DNA from: Dimargaris cristalligena
Lineage: Eukaryota > Kickxellomycota > Dimargaritomycetes > Dimargaritales > Dimargaritaceae
Direction: 5' to 3'
DNA length: 37,943 nt
NCBI GenBank assembly: GCA_027576995.1
Contig: JANBQC010000230.1
Coordinates: forward strand, 1-37,943
Positions 10,441 through 20,891 of the stretch are shown piece by piece; within the stretch, counting starts at the first letter, position 1, and every line of letters starts with the position of its first letter. A model generated the notes under the pieces. That model had not been told where the DNA came from, did not search any database, and saw only the letters and a list, made by a program, of their open reading frames with translations. The translations under genes and the position numbers were made by a program.

Positions 10441-13425
10441 CTATTCGTAGTCACCCCGTTCCAACTCAATTTCAATTTGCAGGTCCGTCTCTAGAATTTC
10501 CCGGTAACATTCGAATTTCTGGAGGTTCAAGTACTGCTTCTTAATCTGCTGCCGTAGGTTATCAATCACAATCGTGGCTCGCTGCCTCGTTGTTCGCTGG
10601 AAAGGCACCATGATTGCGAGCTGCTGGTGCAGTCGCAAGTCCTTCTGAAGTTTGGCCTTCAGCTCTTCGATGCGCTCCTCCAGCTCCACGATTTTCTTCT
10701 TGAGAATATCACGGCGGGAGAAGAAGGCAATGCGTTCCCGGATGGTTTCGTAGGAGGTGCGGAGAGCGGAACTATTGGCACCCAGTGAGGATGGACTCCG
10801 CGGGGGGATAGCGATACGCTCAGGCGAACCCGTAGGACAGGGGTTAGTGCCACCACCATTAACACTACTGTTGCCATGGGGAGGGGAAATGGCAGTGGTG
10901 GTCGGGGTTGAGGCGCTACAGGCGGTGGTCGACCGAACCACCCGAGGGGATGCGGGCGGGGACACGTCATTGAGCTTGGCCGTGGCGGTGTAGTTACGGG
11001 ACAGTGTAGGGTCGGCTGGGTTGGGATGAGGGGCAGTGTCTGGGGAACCTTCGGCGCTATCGCGATTTAAGTGGGGACTAGCTGGTGGGGAAAACGACAG
11101 GTGATGGTACGACACATGGCTGCCCTTGCGCTGGGATCGGATAGACGATGCGGCAGACCCAGGCCGCGGTGGTGGTGCAGTTTGGCTGAAACCGTCCTCA
11201 CTATAAGTGGGGCGGCGCGGTTTGCTTCGGAGTGGAGCGGCCGTTGGATTAATCTTGGAGCCAAACGAATTGGAGTTAAAAGAAGCCGTGGTAGACCGAT
11301 CCAGTGTGTCATTCAAGTGACTCCACTGGTCCGAGTCGACGGTAATGGTGGGGGTGGCCACTCCGCGGGTGGCAACTTCGAGGGTCTTGAACGCAGCGGC
11401 GTAATTAATCTTGGCCATCCAGTCATCCACATCGTCGTCCGAAGAGGCCCGGAAGAGGTATTGGCGACCATCACCGGCCACAAACCGAAACACGTAGGGG
11501 TATTTGGTGTAATCACTGTCCAAGACGCATACACCATTCACGGTGGGGATGACCGTGTGTGGTTTTGGGGGCGGGCTGGAGTACTTGACGCTGGGATCCC
11601 GTCCGAAGGAGAAGGGGTTCAAGTGGAACGAAGCGGAGGCGGCCGCATCGCCGGGGGGTGAAGTGGACGGAGACTGGGCATCTGAGCCAACTTGGCCTGG
11701 TGCGGGCATGCGGTTCTTGGGGTTCCGGAACCAGTCGATGTTGCGAAATAAAACCAGCTGACTGCCACTGAGAACCACCCAAAAGTCCTTCCAACTCCGC
11801 ACGGGGGCCCGCTTACCGTTTTCCAAAACGTCAACCTTACGGATCAAGAAACCCTCTTTAGCACAGCGTAGGACAGTCACCGAGGGGGATGGCTTTTCAT
11901 TGGCGGCATGGTTGGCGATGGTCAGATTGGGCTGAGCCCGTCCACTGACCGCCTGGCGGTAAGGCCGCATCAAGGGAACGTTAATTTTAAAGACGCCGCG
12001 CATAATGGCATCCCGCAGAATGGATTGGGAACCGTGGTAGGTGTAGGGGGACTGGGACGGGGTATAGGGACCCAGTTTCGGGGACAACATGGCGTTGGTC
12101 ACTTGCTGCATTAATGCGACCGGCTTACTAGTCAGGGGAACCGACTGGGATCGACCGAGAAGCTTGTTTTTCACCCAGGAGAACCCGGACTGACCCCCAC
12201 CCTGGCTTTGGGAGCGGGTCAGGGGAAAGCTCCGAGGGGTGGGGGAGTCGGTGGCGGCCGCGGATGCGGTGGGCTGGGAGTTGGCAGCGCTGGCGGCCTG
12301 ATACAGGTGCAATTTGCGGGTTAGGTGACTCAAGGTGGAGGTCGAGGAGTTGGTGGACGACGAGGTAGAGGGCCGAATGATATCGATGGGCCCTTCCGCG
12401 CCAAGTGGGGTCGATTGAGAGGGGCCCGGCGCAGCTGAACCGCCTCCTGAGGCAGCGACGGCGTCTTTATCCATGTCGATTTGATCGGCATAAAAGAACT
12501 GCACGTAGGTGATATTGTCATAGAGAATATCTAGCACTTCCGATGGCATGACGAAGTTGTTATCCATGCTACGGGCCATTTTCATATACTGTTCCTTGGT
12601 CATTTTTTGTTTAACGTGAATGTTGTGGGCGTCGGTGTGGAGGAGCATAAGGGAAAAGGCGAGCGTATAGACGGAGTCGGCCGAATCAAACAAATTGGGA
12701 TTGCTCTCGTGGTAGCGCTTGGCGAAGCCATGGATGATACGGTCAATCTGCTGGGTTTCTTTCGGCAAATGCAACTCCCCCAGAAGTTTGCGCAAAGCAA
12801 TATCGATGGGCTGGTTGCCAAAGTCGAGACTGGCCATGTATGTTTGGAGCAGAGTTTCATGAAAGCCATCTTTGCGGGCCAACAGAGTCCCCAACTCCGA
12901 CTTGGGGTGGGTCCGCTTCAGGTGGTCCAACACCTTTTTGGGGTCGCGATCCTTGTAATTAATGGTGTTCTCTATCTGGGTGTAAAAATCGGCATCTCTG
13001 GATCGACGGATACTCCGCTGGCGGGACATGCGCTGCTGTTCTTTGAGTTTGTCCACAGTCAGTGACGAGCCGGAGATGGGCGCGGGGGAGGTGGCCAGTC
13101 GGCGCAGCGAAGGCTGGGAGCTAAGGGTAGAGCGGCTGGGGGCAGAGGACACCGTGGGAGCAATGGGTCGGTGGGCTTCAGCAATGGCTACAGGGCTGGG
13201 GTGTGCGTCGCCACCATCCGAGGAAGACAAGGTGGCCACACCCACAGGGGCAGAATGCGACTGGTATAGCGAACCGGCTGAACCGGTAGAACTGGGGGAG
13301 CTGCCCGCGGGCGGGGTAGGGAGGATGTCAGTCGCAGTAACTACCGTGGTGGGGGCAGTCGGAGGTACAAACGGGGCGGGCGGGAAGGACATGGGGCACA
13401 GCAGCGTATCGGCCGATGCCACCAT
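10441..13425 (-). CDS. Sec7 and PH domain Arf guanine-nucleotide exchange factor
   Basis: A 994-aa protein in one exon. The ATG at 13425 (A at -3) is the first in frame, since upstream there is only a TTG. A Ser/Pro-rich N-terminus is followed by a Sec7 domain at about 144-312. That domain has LPKETQQIDRII, whose E223 fits the catalytic 'glutamic finger', and the FSLMLLHTDAHN motif. A low-complexity linker leads to a PH domain (about 519-681) with SWKDFWVVL at its start and DDWMAKIN in its terminal helix. The PH domain is interrupted by a ~50-residue Ser/Pro-rich insertion. A second disordered linker precedes a coiled coil (about 892-994). Sec7-PH-coiled coil is the order in animal EFA6/PSD and related fungal exchangers (Syt1-like). 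Such proteins activate Arf GTPases at membranes, with the PH domain binding phosphoinositides. Its orthologue among fungal Sec7-PH proteins is not settled. Confidence 0.93.
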   Translation of the reverse strand: MVASADTLLCPMSFPPAPFVPPTAPTTVVTATDILPTPPAGSSPSSTGSAGSLYQSHSAPVGVATLSSSDGGDAHPSPVAIAEAHRPIAPTVSSAPSRSTLSSQPSLRRLATSPAPISGSSLTVDKLKEQQRMSRQRSIRRSRDADFYTQIENTINYKDRDPKKVLDHLKRTHPKSELGTLLARKDGFHETLLQTYMASLDFGNQPIDIALRKLLGELHLPKETQQIDRIIHGFAKRYHESNPNLFDSADSVYTLAFSLMLLHTDAHNIHVKQKMTKEQYMKMARSMDNNFVMPSEVLDILYDNITYVQFFYADQIDMDKDAVAASGGGSAAPGPSQSTPLGAEGPIDIIRPSTSSSTNSSTSTLSHLTRKLHLYQAASAANSQPTASAAATDSPTPRSFPLTRSQSQGGGQSGFSWVKNKLLGRSQSVPLTSKPVALMQQVTNAMLSPKLGPYTPSQSPYTYHGSQSILRDAIMRGVFKINVPLMRPYRQAVSGRAQPNLTIANHAANEKPSPSVTVLRCAKEGFLIRKVDVLENGKRAPVRSWKDFWVVLSGSQLVLFRNIDWFRNPKNRMPAPGQVGSDAQSPSTSPPGDAAASASFHLNPFSFGRDPSVKYSSPPPKPHTVIPTVNGVCVLDSDYTKYPYVFRFVAGDGRQYLFRASSDDDVDDWMAKINYAAAFKTLEVATRGVATPTITVDSDQWSHLNDTLDRSTTASFNSNSFGSKINPTAAPLRSKPRRPTYSEDGFSQTAPPPRPGSAASSIRSQRKGSHVSYHHLSFSPPASPHLNRDSAEGSPDTAPHPNPADPTLSRNYTATAKLNDVSPPASPRVVRSTTACSASTPTTTAISPPHGNSSVNGGGTNPCPTGSPERIAIPPRSPSSLGANSSALRTSYETIRERIAFFSRRDILKKKIVELEERIEELKAKLQKDLRLHQQLAIMVPFQRTTRQRATIVIDNLRQQIKKQYLNLQKFECYREILETDLQIEIELERGDYE

Positions 13426-14260
13426 AATCGACGCACGGTACGGATGGCGCAAAATAAGGACTAGAAATAGAAGGGTGGTGAAGGTAAAGTATCCCTCCTG
13501 AAACTGACTTGTACAAAAAAAAAGAAGAGGGGAACCAAAGAGAGCGAGATAGAGAGGGTTGTTAAGAGCAGCGAGGTGTACTATCCACCAATACTAGCGG
13601 TGGGGCGGTTGTTGGGATTGGTATAAAGTCCGACACTTGGGGACCGTAAGGTGGTCGTAACGCGTGGAGGAAGAGACCGTGGAAAAAAAGGGAACTCGCT
13701 CAAATGCGCAAAGTAGGAGTGGCGGATGTTCCTGTAGGTTTCAGGGCGGAAGTGGTTGGAAGTACAGACAGTTCGCGGGGAATAACGCAGTGAAGAAGGC
13801 CGAATCGTAACACCAAAGTAGACGTAAAAATTATGGGCGGGTTCAACTAAAATATATGAGGACGAGGTAAGCTATGTACAATGGGGTAACGGAAATGTAG
13901 CGGGGCACAGAGGGGGCGAACGGGCTGTGTGGGGCGTGCCTAGGATGAACTGGGGCCAAAGGGACTAGGGCGGATTACTGAAAAGAGGAGGGTTAAGGGG
14001 GGGGAGAATGAAGAGGGGTGTTGGGCTAACCAGCGGCTTAGAGGGGAAACAACCAGGAGAGCTAGGCGGGAATAGGCACAGGAGAGGAGCCTGTTATAAT
14101 AAAAAGAGGTTAAGAATGGGATTGGCGGGCTACAATAGCTGCTAGCAATTACCCCAAAGCGATAAGGAGATTTGCCCGACCTGAACCGGTGGAGTGGAAT
14201 CTGTAGGAGGGGGTCAGAGCGTCAGAGGAAAAGAACGGAGGAAGGAGTGTGTGTGTGTTT
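13426..14260 (-). promoter_or_regulatory. Arf-GEF upstream region with long pyrimidine-rich tract
   Basis: The plus strand is strongly purine-rich (GAGG, GGGG, GAAGAGG runs) for about 750 bases. The Arf-GEF promoter and 5' leader are therefore CT-rich on the coding strand. No TATA box stands out. It ends near a (GT)5 run at about 14250. Confidence 0.45.
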
Positions 14261-16705
14261 CGTAGCTCTTGCTCCTAGTTATCCAAGCCAGTAATCCTCT
14301 GCAGTGGTGTTTAGGTAGAGTATCAGACGACAGAAGGAGGAGGGGGGATTTTACATTAGCTGCTCTCACTCACTCACAAGACTGCGGGAGAGCGACAAGC
14401 GATGGGTGTTCAAAAAAGATCAAGGAGCTACCTAAACGTGGGTGGGCCAGTTATAATAAAGACTATGATAGAGCAATAAAGGAAGGCAAAAGAGCATACG
14501 GTGGCCGGATCACAACGAAGTTTTATATACTATCCTGCATATATTCTAAGACCTTTCTTCTCAATCCAAAAGGATGTATGCGCATACCACCAAAGGGGGT
14601 GACTATAGAAAAGGGCAGGGTGCATATGGCTTCTGTCTACACACCCACCTCTTTCGCCTTCCCATTAAAGTCCGTTGGTATTTTTAGGTTGGACTACTAC
14701 TGGACCGCTTGGCCTTAGTTTGGTCTATTTTTACTCTCTTCACCCGTCCATTTTATACACCATTGGCCACCCACCCCATTTAGGGGAGGTCAGAAACAAC
14801 AAACGGAGTGGGACACAATTAATATGAGAAGGTATGTTTCCCCCGGTATGGCCTATAGCCGTCTACGGCCAGAAAGGCGGAGCGATACCCCCCCTCCATG
14901 GTCTTCCGTGCATGGAGTACCACAGCAGGTCCGACCCCGCAGACTATTCGGTGGGCTTCTGCAGGTAGAATCACAGCGGGCTAGTCGCCATTCTGCTGTT
15001 GGCATCGTGGCGGGTCACACCCACTTTTTCACTTTCGATTTTGGGGGAAACGCATTAGGGGAGAGGGGAAGGGAGGCCTTCTTCCACCACCGCGCAACAC
15101 TGCTGCGACATCCTTGATGACTGCAATAGTGTACAGTTTTCGCCAGATGCGGTAACATGACGGTAAAAAAAATCGAGAGAATGGGGAGGAGAAGGGCAAC
15201 GCTTTCACATCTTTTTTCGCTTGTGGAGTGACCCACGTGTGGTTCCCCCTCCCATCTTGGGCGAGCCTCAGTCACTACTATACCTCTGGCTAACTACTAC
15301 ACCCCCCCACACATATCTCACCCCCCTCCTGTAACCCAACCCCCTAATCCGGTCATTGAATAGAAACCCCTGGAGCCGTTTGGGCCATTTTTCATCGCTT
15401 TTAGGTATTTTCAATATTTACCCAGGCAGCATCGTAAATGATGCAAGTTTTATCCCAAGCCCTCTAGATGGGGCCATACGACCCTCCTTATTACAGATCC
15501 CACACTGAATTACGAACGGCACTTTGTTTTCTACCAGGTTGGTAAATAATAACTTTGGAGTCCCCCGCCCCCGTTAATCCCCTCGTTAGATGGGCAAACG
15601 GAGCCTTTAAATTTACCTCTAACTTCACCACAAACCTGTCTATTTTAGGACGGGGGGATTTCTCCAAAAGGTACGTAATATGGTTAACCTCTGATTGGAT
15701 AAGGTAATTGTCGTTATTATTGTTAATGCCGGTAAATCCAGAACATGGTCCACCTAACCACCACACATTTCAACTGTCCTGAGAAAAAATGGTCACAGAG
15801 GAGGTGGGTGGATCCAAGGTAAAAATTGATTCACCCCCTTCTTCCATCGCAAAGGCCAGCTGCCCAGCTCATTCATGGATGGCATCCTCTACAGTGCTAA
15901 TGGGTATAAGCCGGAGTCAATAATCCGATAGATACGGCAATAATTGGGGTGCTTCTAAAGACTTATTCGTACGGTGGTGGGGGGGAGGGTCATCTAGTCG
16001 GGCCCTTTCAACCTTGCACTCTTACAATCTACGACCGTGCGTTGGTTACATTGGATATGGCAAAGTGATCGCGATGAACAGGCCCATATATTATAGGATA
16101 TATCAATAACTTCTACTTCATGCCCCCCTCTAATTTCGTTTTTTTATTAATATAAATGTTGAGTTGCTAGGTAAACATTTACTATTGGCCTAGACTGGGT
16201 TTACACTGGGCCCCCACTCGGCCTTTCGTTTGGTGATAATGGTATAGTAGCCAATTATCCCCCCTGTCTAACCCGCTTCAAGTATGGCTAATCGTTGGCG
16301 CCTAGGACCCCATAGCTACCAATGGCATCGCGATTCAAGTTTCCACTGGCGGGATATATCGTCAAATCCGTTAGGCCAGCGTCACACAGCCAGGCCCTTT
16401 GTTGTTGATGATCATAGACCATCAAAAGTCAAGTAGTGGCGCATAATCAGACACTCATTTGGATCGGAGCTGGTCGGTCATAACCCTCCTATACAGCCAA
16501 ATGGACAGTCTTGGTCAAGAGCACATTGGACAGGTAGTTTAGTAATTTTAATGAGCAGGTATTGCTTGATTCGTTGGATTAAATATGCCCACCCTTCAAC
16601 CAACAACAGCAGCAGCAAAAACAACAATAACAAAACAAAAACGGAGTAACTAAAGGGGACATGTCCCTGATCCAGCATTCTGGATCCCATCTGGGGGATG
16701 GGTAA
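14261..16705. other. Gene-free region
   Basis: Frames of 97 and 149 residues are present at 14824-15117 and 14269-14718. The longer one starts at TTG, neither has a recognisable domain, and I do not call them. The part near 14820-15120 is more GC-rich than its surroundings and might be a decayed exon. CAA/CAG-rich simple sequence lies near 16600-16640. Nothing else stands out. Confidence 0.45.
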
Positions 16706-17875
16706 TTAAGCCGACTTGGACTTGATGACGGGTTCGGCCAGGTTAGGCCCGTTATTCAGGGGCACAATCTGATTCGGGTTAATTTGGGTGTGGCTCATAT
16801 AATAGTGCCGCTTGATGTGTTCCATGTCCACGGTCTCGGCCACTCGGGGCATCTGGTAGACCTGGCGGGCCCAGCGGAGAATGTTGGGGTAGTCAGCCGC
16901 GATAGTCTTGAGGTTACATTTGAAGTGGCCGTGATACACGGGATCGAAGCGCAGCACGGTGGTGAACAGGCGAATATCGGCTTCAGTGAATTTGCCGTCA
17001 CCGAGCAGGAACTCGCGGTCCTTCAGAAGGGCTTCGACCCGGTCCAACGACTCGAATACCAGGCGGCAGTTTTCCTCGTAGGGGGCCTGCTTGGTGGCGA
17101 AACCGGCCTTGTACACACCATTGTTAATACCGTCGTAAATCCAGGTGTTAATTTCGTCGATTTGATCACGCATATTCTCAGGGTAGTAGTCCAAATCCCG
17201 CTTGGATTCGGGGATGAATTCATTAAAGGCGGTGTTAAACATCCGGATGATTTCCGAGCTTTCGTTGTTCACAATGGTACCCAGTTTCTTGTCCCATAGA
17301 ATGGGAACGGTGAACCGGGCGGTGTAGTTGGGGTCGGCCTTGTAGTACAGGTCGCTGGCGTACTGGGCGTCGTTGACCGAGTCCGGAATGGCGCCAGGGC
17401 ATTCCTCCGGGGTGCTGAACTTCCAACCCTTGGGGCCCAGGAGGTAGTCGACCACCGAGACACTGATGATATCCTCGAGTCCTTTCAGAGCGCGGACAAT
17501 GAGGGTGCGGTGGGCCCAGGGGCAGGCCAGACTGACATACAGGTGGTAACGGCCGGGTTCAGCAGCGAATTGGGCCTCGGGCTGGGACTCGATTTGGTTC
17601 CGGAAGGAAGAGACCTGGCGGTTGAAGGCGCCAGACTTGTTGTCGGCCCAGCGCTGGATAGCGGGAAGCTTGGTGGTTTCGGCCATTTTGGGAAAAGTGA
17701 CGGGAGCGGTAGGAGGGGAAGAGCGAGAAGTGGAAGAAGTAGAGAAGGAATGAGTAGCAGTCCAGGAAGAGGTGGCGGAATGAAGGAAGGGAGAGGCAAG
17801 GAGGGCGGGTTTGCCGGTGGTTAATATTGTAGAGTGGCGAAGGGGAGAAAATACACAGCGTGTGAGTTGAAACAT
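16706..17875 (-). CDS. ECM4: Glutathionyl-hydroquinone reductase (omega/Xi-class GST, Ecm4-like)
   Basis: These enzymes remove glutathione from glutathionyl-hydroquinones and related conjugates through a thioredoxin-fold cysteine. The single-exon 389-aa frame has YHLYVSLACPWAHRTLI, with catalytic C118 followed by P119. It continues with the Xi-class hallmarks DYLLGPKGW, VPILWDKKLGTIVNNESSEIIRM and FTEADIRLFTTVLRFDPVYH, and a helical C-terminal domain. Residues 1-63 are Ser/Thr/Arg-rich and look like a mitochondrial presequence. A second in-frame ATG (residue 64, genomic 17686) sits in a much better context (AAAATGG) than the first (CCCATGT), so two forms are likely. The C-terminus is not a standard peroxisomal signal. 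The orthologue name among fungal Ecm4/Gto proteins is inferred from similarity. Confidence 0.93.
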   Translation of the reverse strand: MFQLTRCVFSPLRHSTILTTGKPALLASPFLHSATSSWTATHSFSTSSTSRSSPPTAPVTFPKMAETTKLPAIQRWADNKSGAFNRQVSSFRNQIESQPEAQFAAEPGRYHLYVSLACPWAHRTLIVRALKGLEDIISVSVVDYLLGPKGWKFSTPEECPGAIPDSVNDAQYASDLYYKADPNYTARFTVPILWDKKLGTIVNNESSEIIRMFNTAFNEFIPESKRDLDYYPENMRDQIDEINTWIYDGINNGVYKAGFATKQAPYEENCRLVFESLDRVEALLKDREFLLGDGKFTEADIRLFTTVLRFDPVYHGHFKCNLKTIAADYPNILRWARQVYQMPRVAETVDMEHIKRHYYMSHTQINPNQIVPLNNGPNLAEPVIKSKSA

Positions 17876-17924
17876 GGGTAAAGCTGAGGGAGTTTAAAGT
17901 TTGAAAGGGGAAGAAGTCCATTGA

Positions 17925-17939
17925 ATATATATATATATC
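17925..17939 (-). promoter_or_regulatory. (AT)n tract, possible TATA element of ECM4-like gene
   Basis: An AT dinucleotide run lies 50-64 bp upstream of the first ATG of the reductase gene. It could act as a TATA box, with a transcription start close to or just before the first ATG. That would make a short leader and would favour initiation at the second ATG. The function is inferred. Confidence 0.35.
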
Positions 17940-18754
17940 TAAAGACGTGCAAAAGTGGACACCCACAAGTGGTTCGCACTTTGGATAAAGCAGTGACACT
18001 CACTGCAGATTGGTACTACGTTAGGAACGAAATACGCGGACAGCTGGGAAAATCGGGTGTAGAGACAAATTAGATGGTATAAGCAAGGGTCGCGGGGGAA
18101 AGATAGGGGAGGAAATGAGCACCTTGAAGCTGTAACGCCCTGGGTGCTTACAAAGTGAGGTAACACTTAACCAATGGGTTTGGGTGAATTACTAACGCCG
18201 ATGCTGCTTATTAACCACTTCACAGGTGGTTGACAGTTCTTGAGTCTTCTATCGCCTTACATTGCTCCAGCCAATCTATTTCATCCTAATCGTGAAACGG
18301 ACCTATCAGCAATAAGCCCCCCATGTTGTGTAAGCTACACCACTATCTTTTCCCACTTGTTTAGGGAGGCTCAAATAGCCCAGTATTTATCAGCCAGCAT
18401 ACTGCCGATAAGCATCGGGATATGTCATCCTTCAGCCATGAGCATGCTCAACACTACTATGCTAAAGTAGACCACGTACTATACTACAGCTCGTCCGAGA
18501 CTGCTTAATATAATACTCACAAAAGATAAGACGGAATCGGTTTATATTCAACACACTCACAAAATGCCTACAGTCCCGAGAACCACCCACACAGTTCATT
18601 CCAATTTCTCAGCATCCTTATAGTATTAGATTGGCCATGTGTAATAGTACTATCAGCCCAAATGAGTAACGGGCCTTTCGTCATGAACGGAATAAATGGA
18701 CGGACATCCAACCACACACCAGTTAGATAATAAAAATAAAGAGGTCTTTGCCAA
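17940..18754. other. Intergenic, nothing recognised
   Basis: Spacer between the 5' end of the reductase gene and the 3' end of SWP1, both on the minus strand. I see no gene or RNA. Confidence 0.5.
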
Positions 18755-19962
18755 CTATTCGGCCTTTAGCCGCTGCTGACCCATACTAAGCAAGGCCGAG
18801 CGACCCACCACCACCGTCACTACCGTCAAACCGGCCAGATAAGGCAGAGTTTGCAGTAAATTCCAGCGGGTCCAGAACAGGGCATAGAGGATCCCGTAGC
18901 CCACTAGACAGCCCCAGAAGGTCAAACGGGGCACATCAGCTGCGGCGCACACCGAACTCACCACGCCCTGGCCATGGTTGGCGCAACCCCCGCTGAGGGC
19001 ATACCAGGCCCCCAGGAGCCCCACGAAGGGTACCAGGGCCAACAGGGCGAAGATCAATGGAAACAGTACGAACGGCTGTTTCGGGGCCGGACGTGGTGTG
19101 TGATGGATCTCGGGCAATGCGACGAGGGACGGGGTGTCCAGGGCTAGGGTACCCGCGGCCGCTGACGACGTCGGGCTATCCGGGGCGGTTTTGCCATTTT
19201 GGAAGGACGGGATATTGAAGGCGGCAATCCGGCGGCGTAAGCCATCGGCCACCGAAAAAGTGCCCAGCACGATGTCCGCGTCGTAGACCCCGGTGTGGGA
19301 TTTGAACAGCGCTTCGAGGGTTTTGAGGCGGAGTTGCAGCGAGTACTGCCCCTGGCGGGTCGAATCAAACACGCGGACCAGTTCGTGGCCGTGGTCCCGG
19401 TGGGTCAGAATCAGAAACGCCTGGTGGGCCCGGATGGGCTGGGTCGTTTGGCCCATCGCCAGCTCGGCAGTGAACTTGATGTCGACTTGATCGGTTTTGG
19501 CGAGGGCAATGGGCGTTCCACTACATTACAGGGTCCGTTAAGAGATACCAAAGTAGTCGCGTATATAAATAAATAAATATGTATATATATATAGGGCGGG
19601 CACTGCGTATAGTTGACCTTCTCATAATCCACAGCTAGCTTAATATCAAGAAAGTCTGGAATACTCCCTACTCTAAGGTGGCCTGGTCCCGCCGAGTGGG
19701 CCAAGCTGTTTGAGGTTTGATCCCGAAATGGACTGAATCCTGAGATGAGAGAGCCTGAGATGAAGTGGGTCGGACCAAAGAGCCTAAGGCTTTAGTCTTT
19801 CTCTGCTACTTACCTATCGCTGAACGACTGGGCATCGGCGTTGCCAGTAATGGACACACTATCGGCGGAGATTCGCCAAGTCGACTGTTGTGCAAATGAG
19901 CCGACGAGGCACAACACGAAGGCGATGAGAGCGACGAACAGTGTTTTGGACTGCATCATCAT
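18755..19962 (-). CDS. SWP1: Oligosaccharyltransferase subunit Swp1 (ribophorin II family)
   Basis: A subunit of the ER oligosaccharyltransferase complex, which attaches N-glycans to nascent proteins. Exon 1 is 19814-19962 and exon 2 is 18755-19520. The 293-nt intron runs from GTAAGT to TGTAG, and CTTAAC lies about 20 nt before the acceptor as a likely branch site. The product is 304 aa. It opens MMM; the second and third ATGs have A at -3. A signal peptide (QSKTLFVALIAFVLCLVGSFA) precedes a lumenal domain with IRAHQAFLILTH. Three membrane segments follow at about 200-224, 249-266 and 274-290. The end, FWTRWNLLQTLPYLAGL then GRSALLSMGQQ, matches the conserved ribophorin II C-terminus. The length is that of fungal Swp1 (about 290 aa), half of animal ribophorin II. 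Confidence 0.9.
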
Positions 19963-20342
19963 ATAGCAGTAGTATTGCCTTGAGGTTCACAATACCGGAT
20001 GCAAATAAAAAAATAACGAGATGTAGGAACAATGTATATACCAAAGGAGACTAGGTTTGATGTAGTCTCCCAGATGGGAATAGAGCAATGTGGGAGAGAA
20101 ATTATGGCTGGTGAGGAAGGAAAGGGGTCCATAACTTCAATCACTACTTGCCAAATTCCATAGGCCAGAAACGCTAGTTGCTAAATAAAACGTGGCTATT
20201 GATCCAACTGGCTGTGTTCTGGGTATGAATTTGCCCCTCCTTGCTACAATCAATGTTTACCCGAAAAATCCATACACTGTCTTATTACAGTGGTCAATTA
20301 TAAATAATATCTCGGAATAAACGCCTAGATCAGAACACAAAG
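19963..20342. other. SWP1 upstream region
   Basis: AT-rich spacer 5' of SWP1. No clear promoter element or gene is seen. Confidence 0.4.
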
Positions 20343-20891
20343 GTGGCTCACACCATTACTACACAATTGGGCTTATTGTCATATTTTAAAGTTAGGGGCA
20401 CTATGGCCACTCTGACAAAGGGAAGGTTAGTTAGTTCTACAGCACAAAGGATTATTAACATACTAAGAGCAGTCTCCCTATTCAAGACAATTGAACTAGC
20501 CATAAATGAAAATAAATTCCACCCACATACTAGAGATGTCTGGTTGTTTGGGGTAAAGGTGGTGCATTGTCAGTGGTTAAAGAAAGCACTCCACCCTTGG
20601 GATTTTCAATTGCAAAGGGAATATACTTGATCCTGATAGGTAGGCCATGGCTTAGTAGACAATTTTAGACTTACAAGTGGGCTATCACATTGTAAATATT
20701 TAGCAGTATTACCTGAAGCCCAAGTAGGAGGGGTGTCCAAATAATGGGTTGGATTTCAAATGGCATCTAAGGTAATCCATACCATATCTAAGCTTTGTGG
20801 ACTTTTCCCTGGGTAGAATCTAGTATATACATTACCCCAGTTATCCTTTATGGGAATACTGTTCCCCTTTAGATAACTTATACTAGGTATC
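20343..20891 (+). pseudogene. Decayed coding sequence, probably transposon-derived
   Basis: One plus-strand frame is open for 95 codons from 20343 and then continues for about 90 more with only a handful of stops (TGA, TAG, TAA), up to the edge of the next LTR. The sequence has almost no CpG, like the LTRs. The translation (near WLFGVKVVHCQWLKKAL) is not recognised. Its position and base composition suggest an old transposon gene into which LTR copy B inserted. This is an inference. Confidence 0.3.

Noticed and set aside
11071..13501. Plus-strand frames up to 196 codons opposite the Arf-GEF gene
   Set aside because: They lie wholly or almost wholly opposite a well-supported coding frame, have no recognisable domain, and break where the real frame changes composition.
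14269..14718. 149-codon plus-strand frame as a gene
   Set aside because: It starts at TTG, has mixed composition with no domain, and I see no splice-linked partner exon.
14824..15117. 97-codon plus-strand frame as a gene
   Set aside because: It has an ATG and locally higher GC, but no domain or second line of evidence. It could be a decayed exon.
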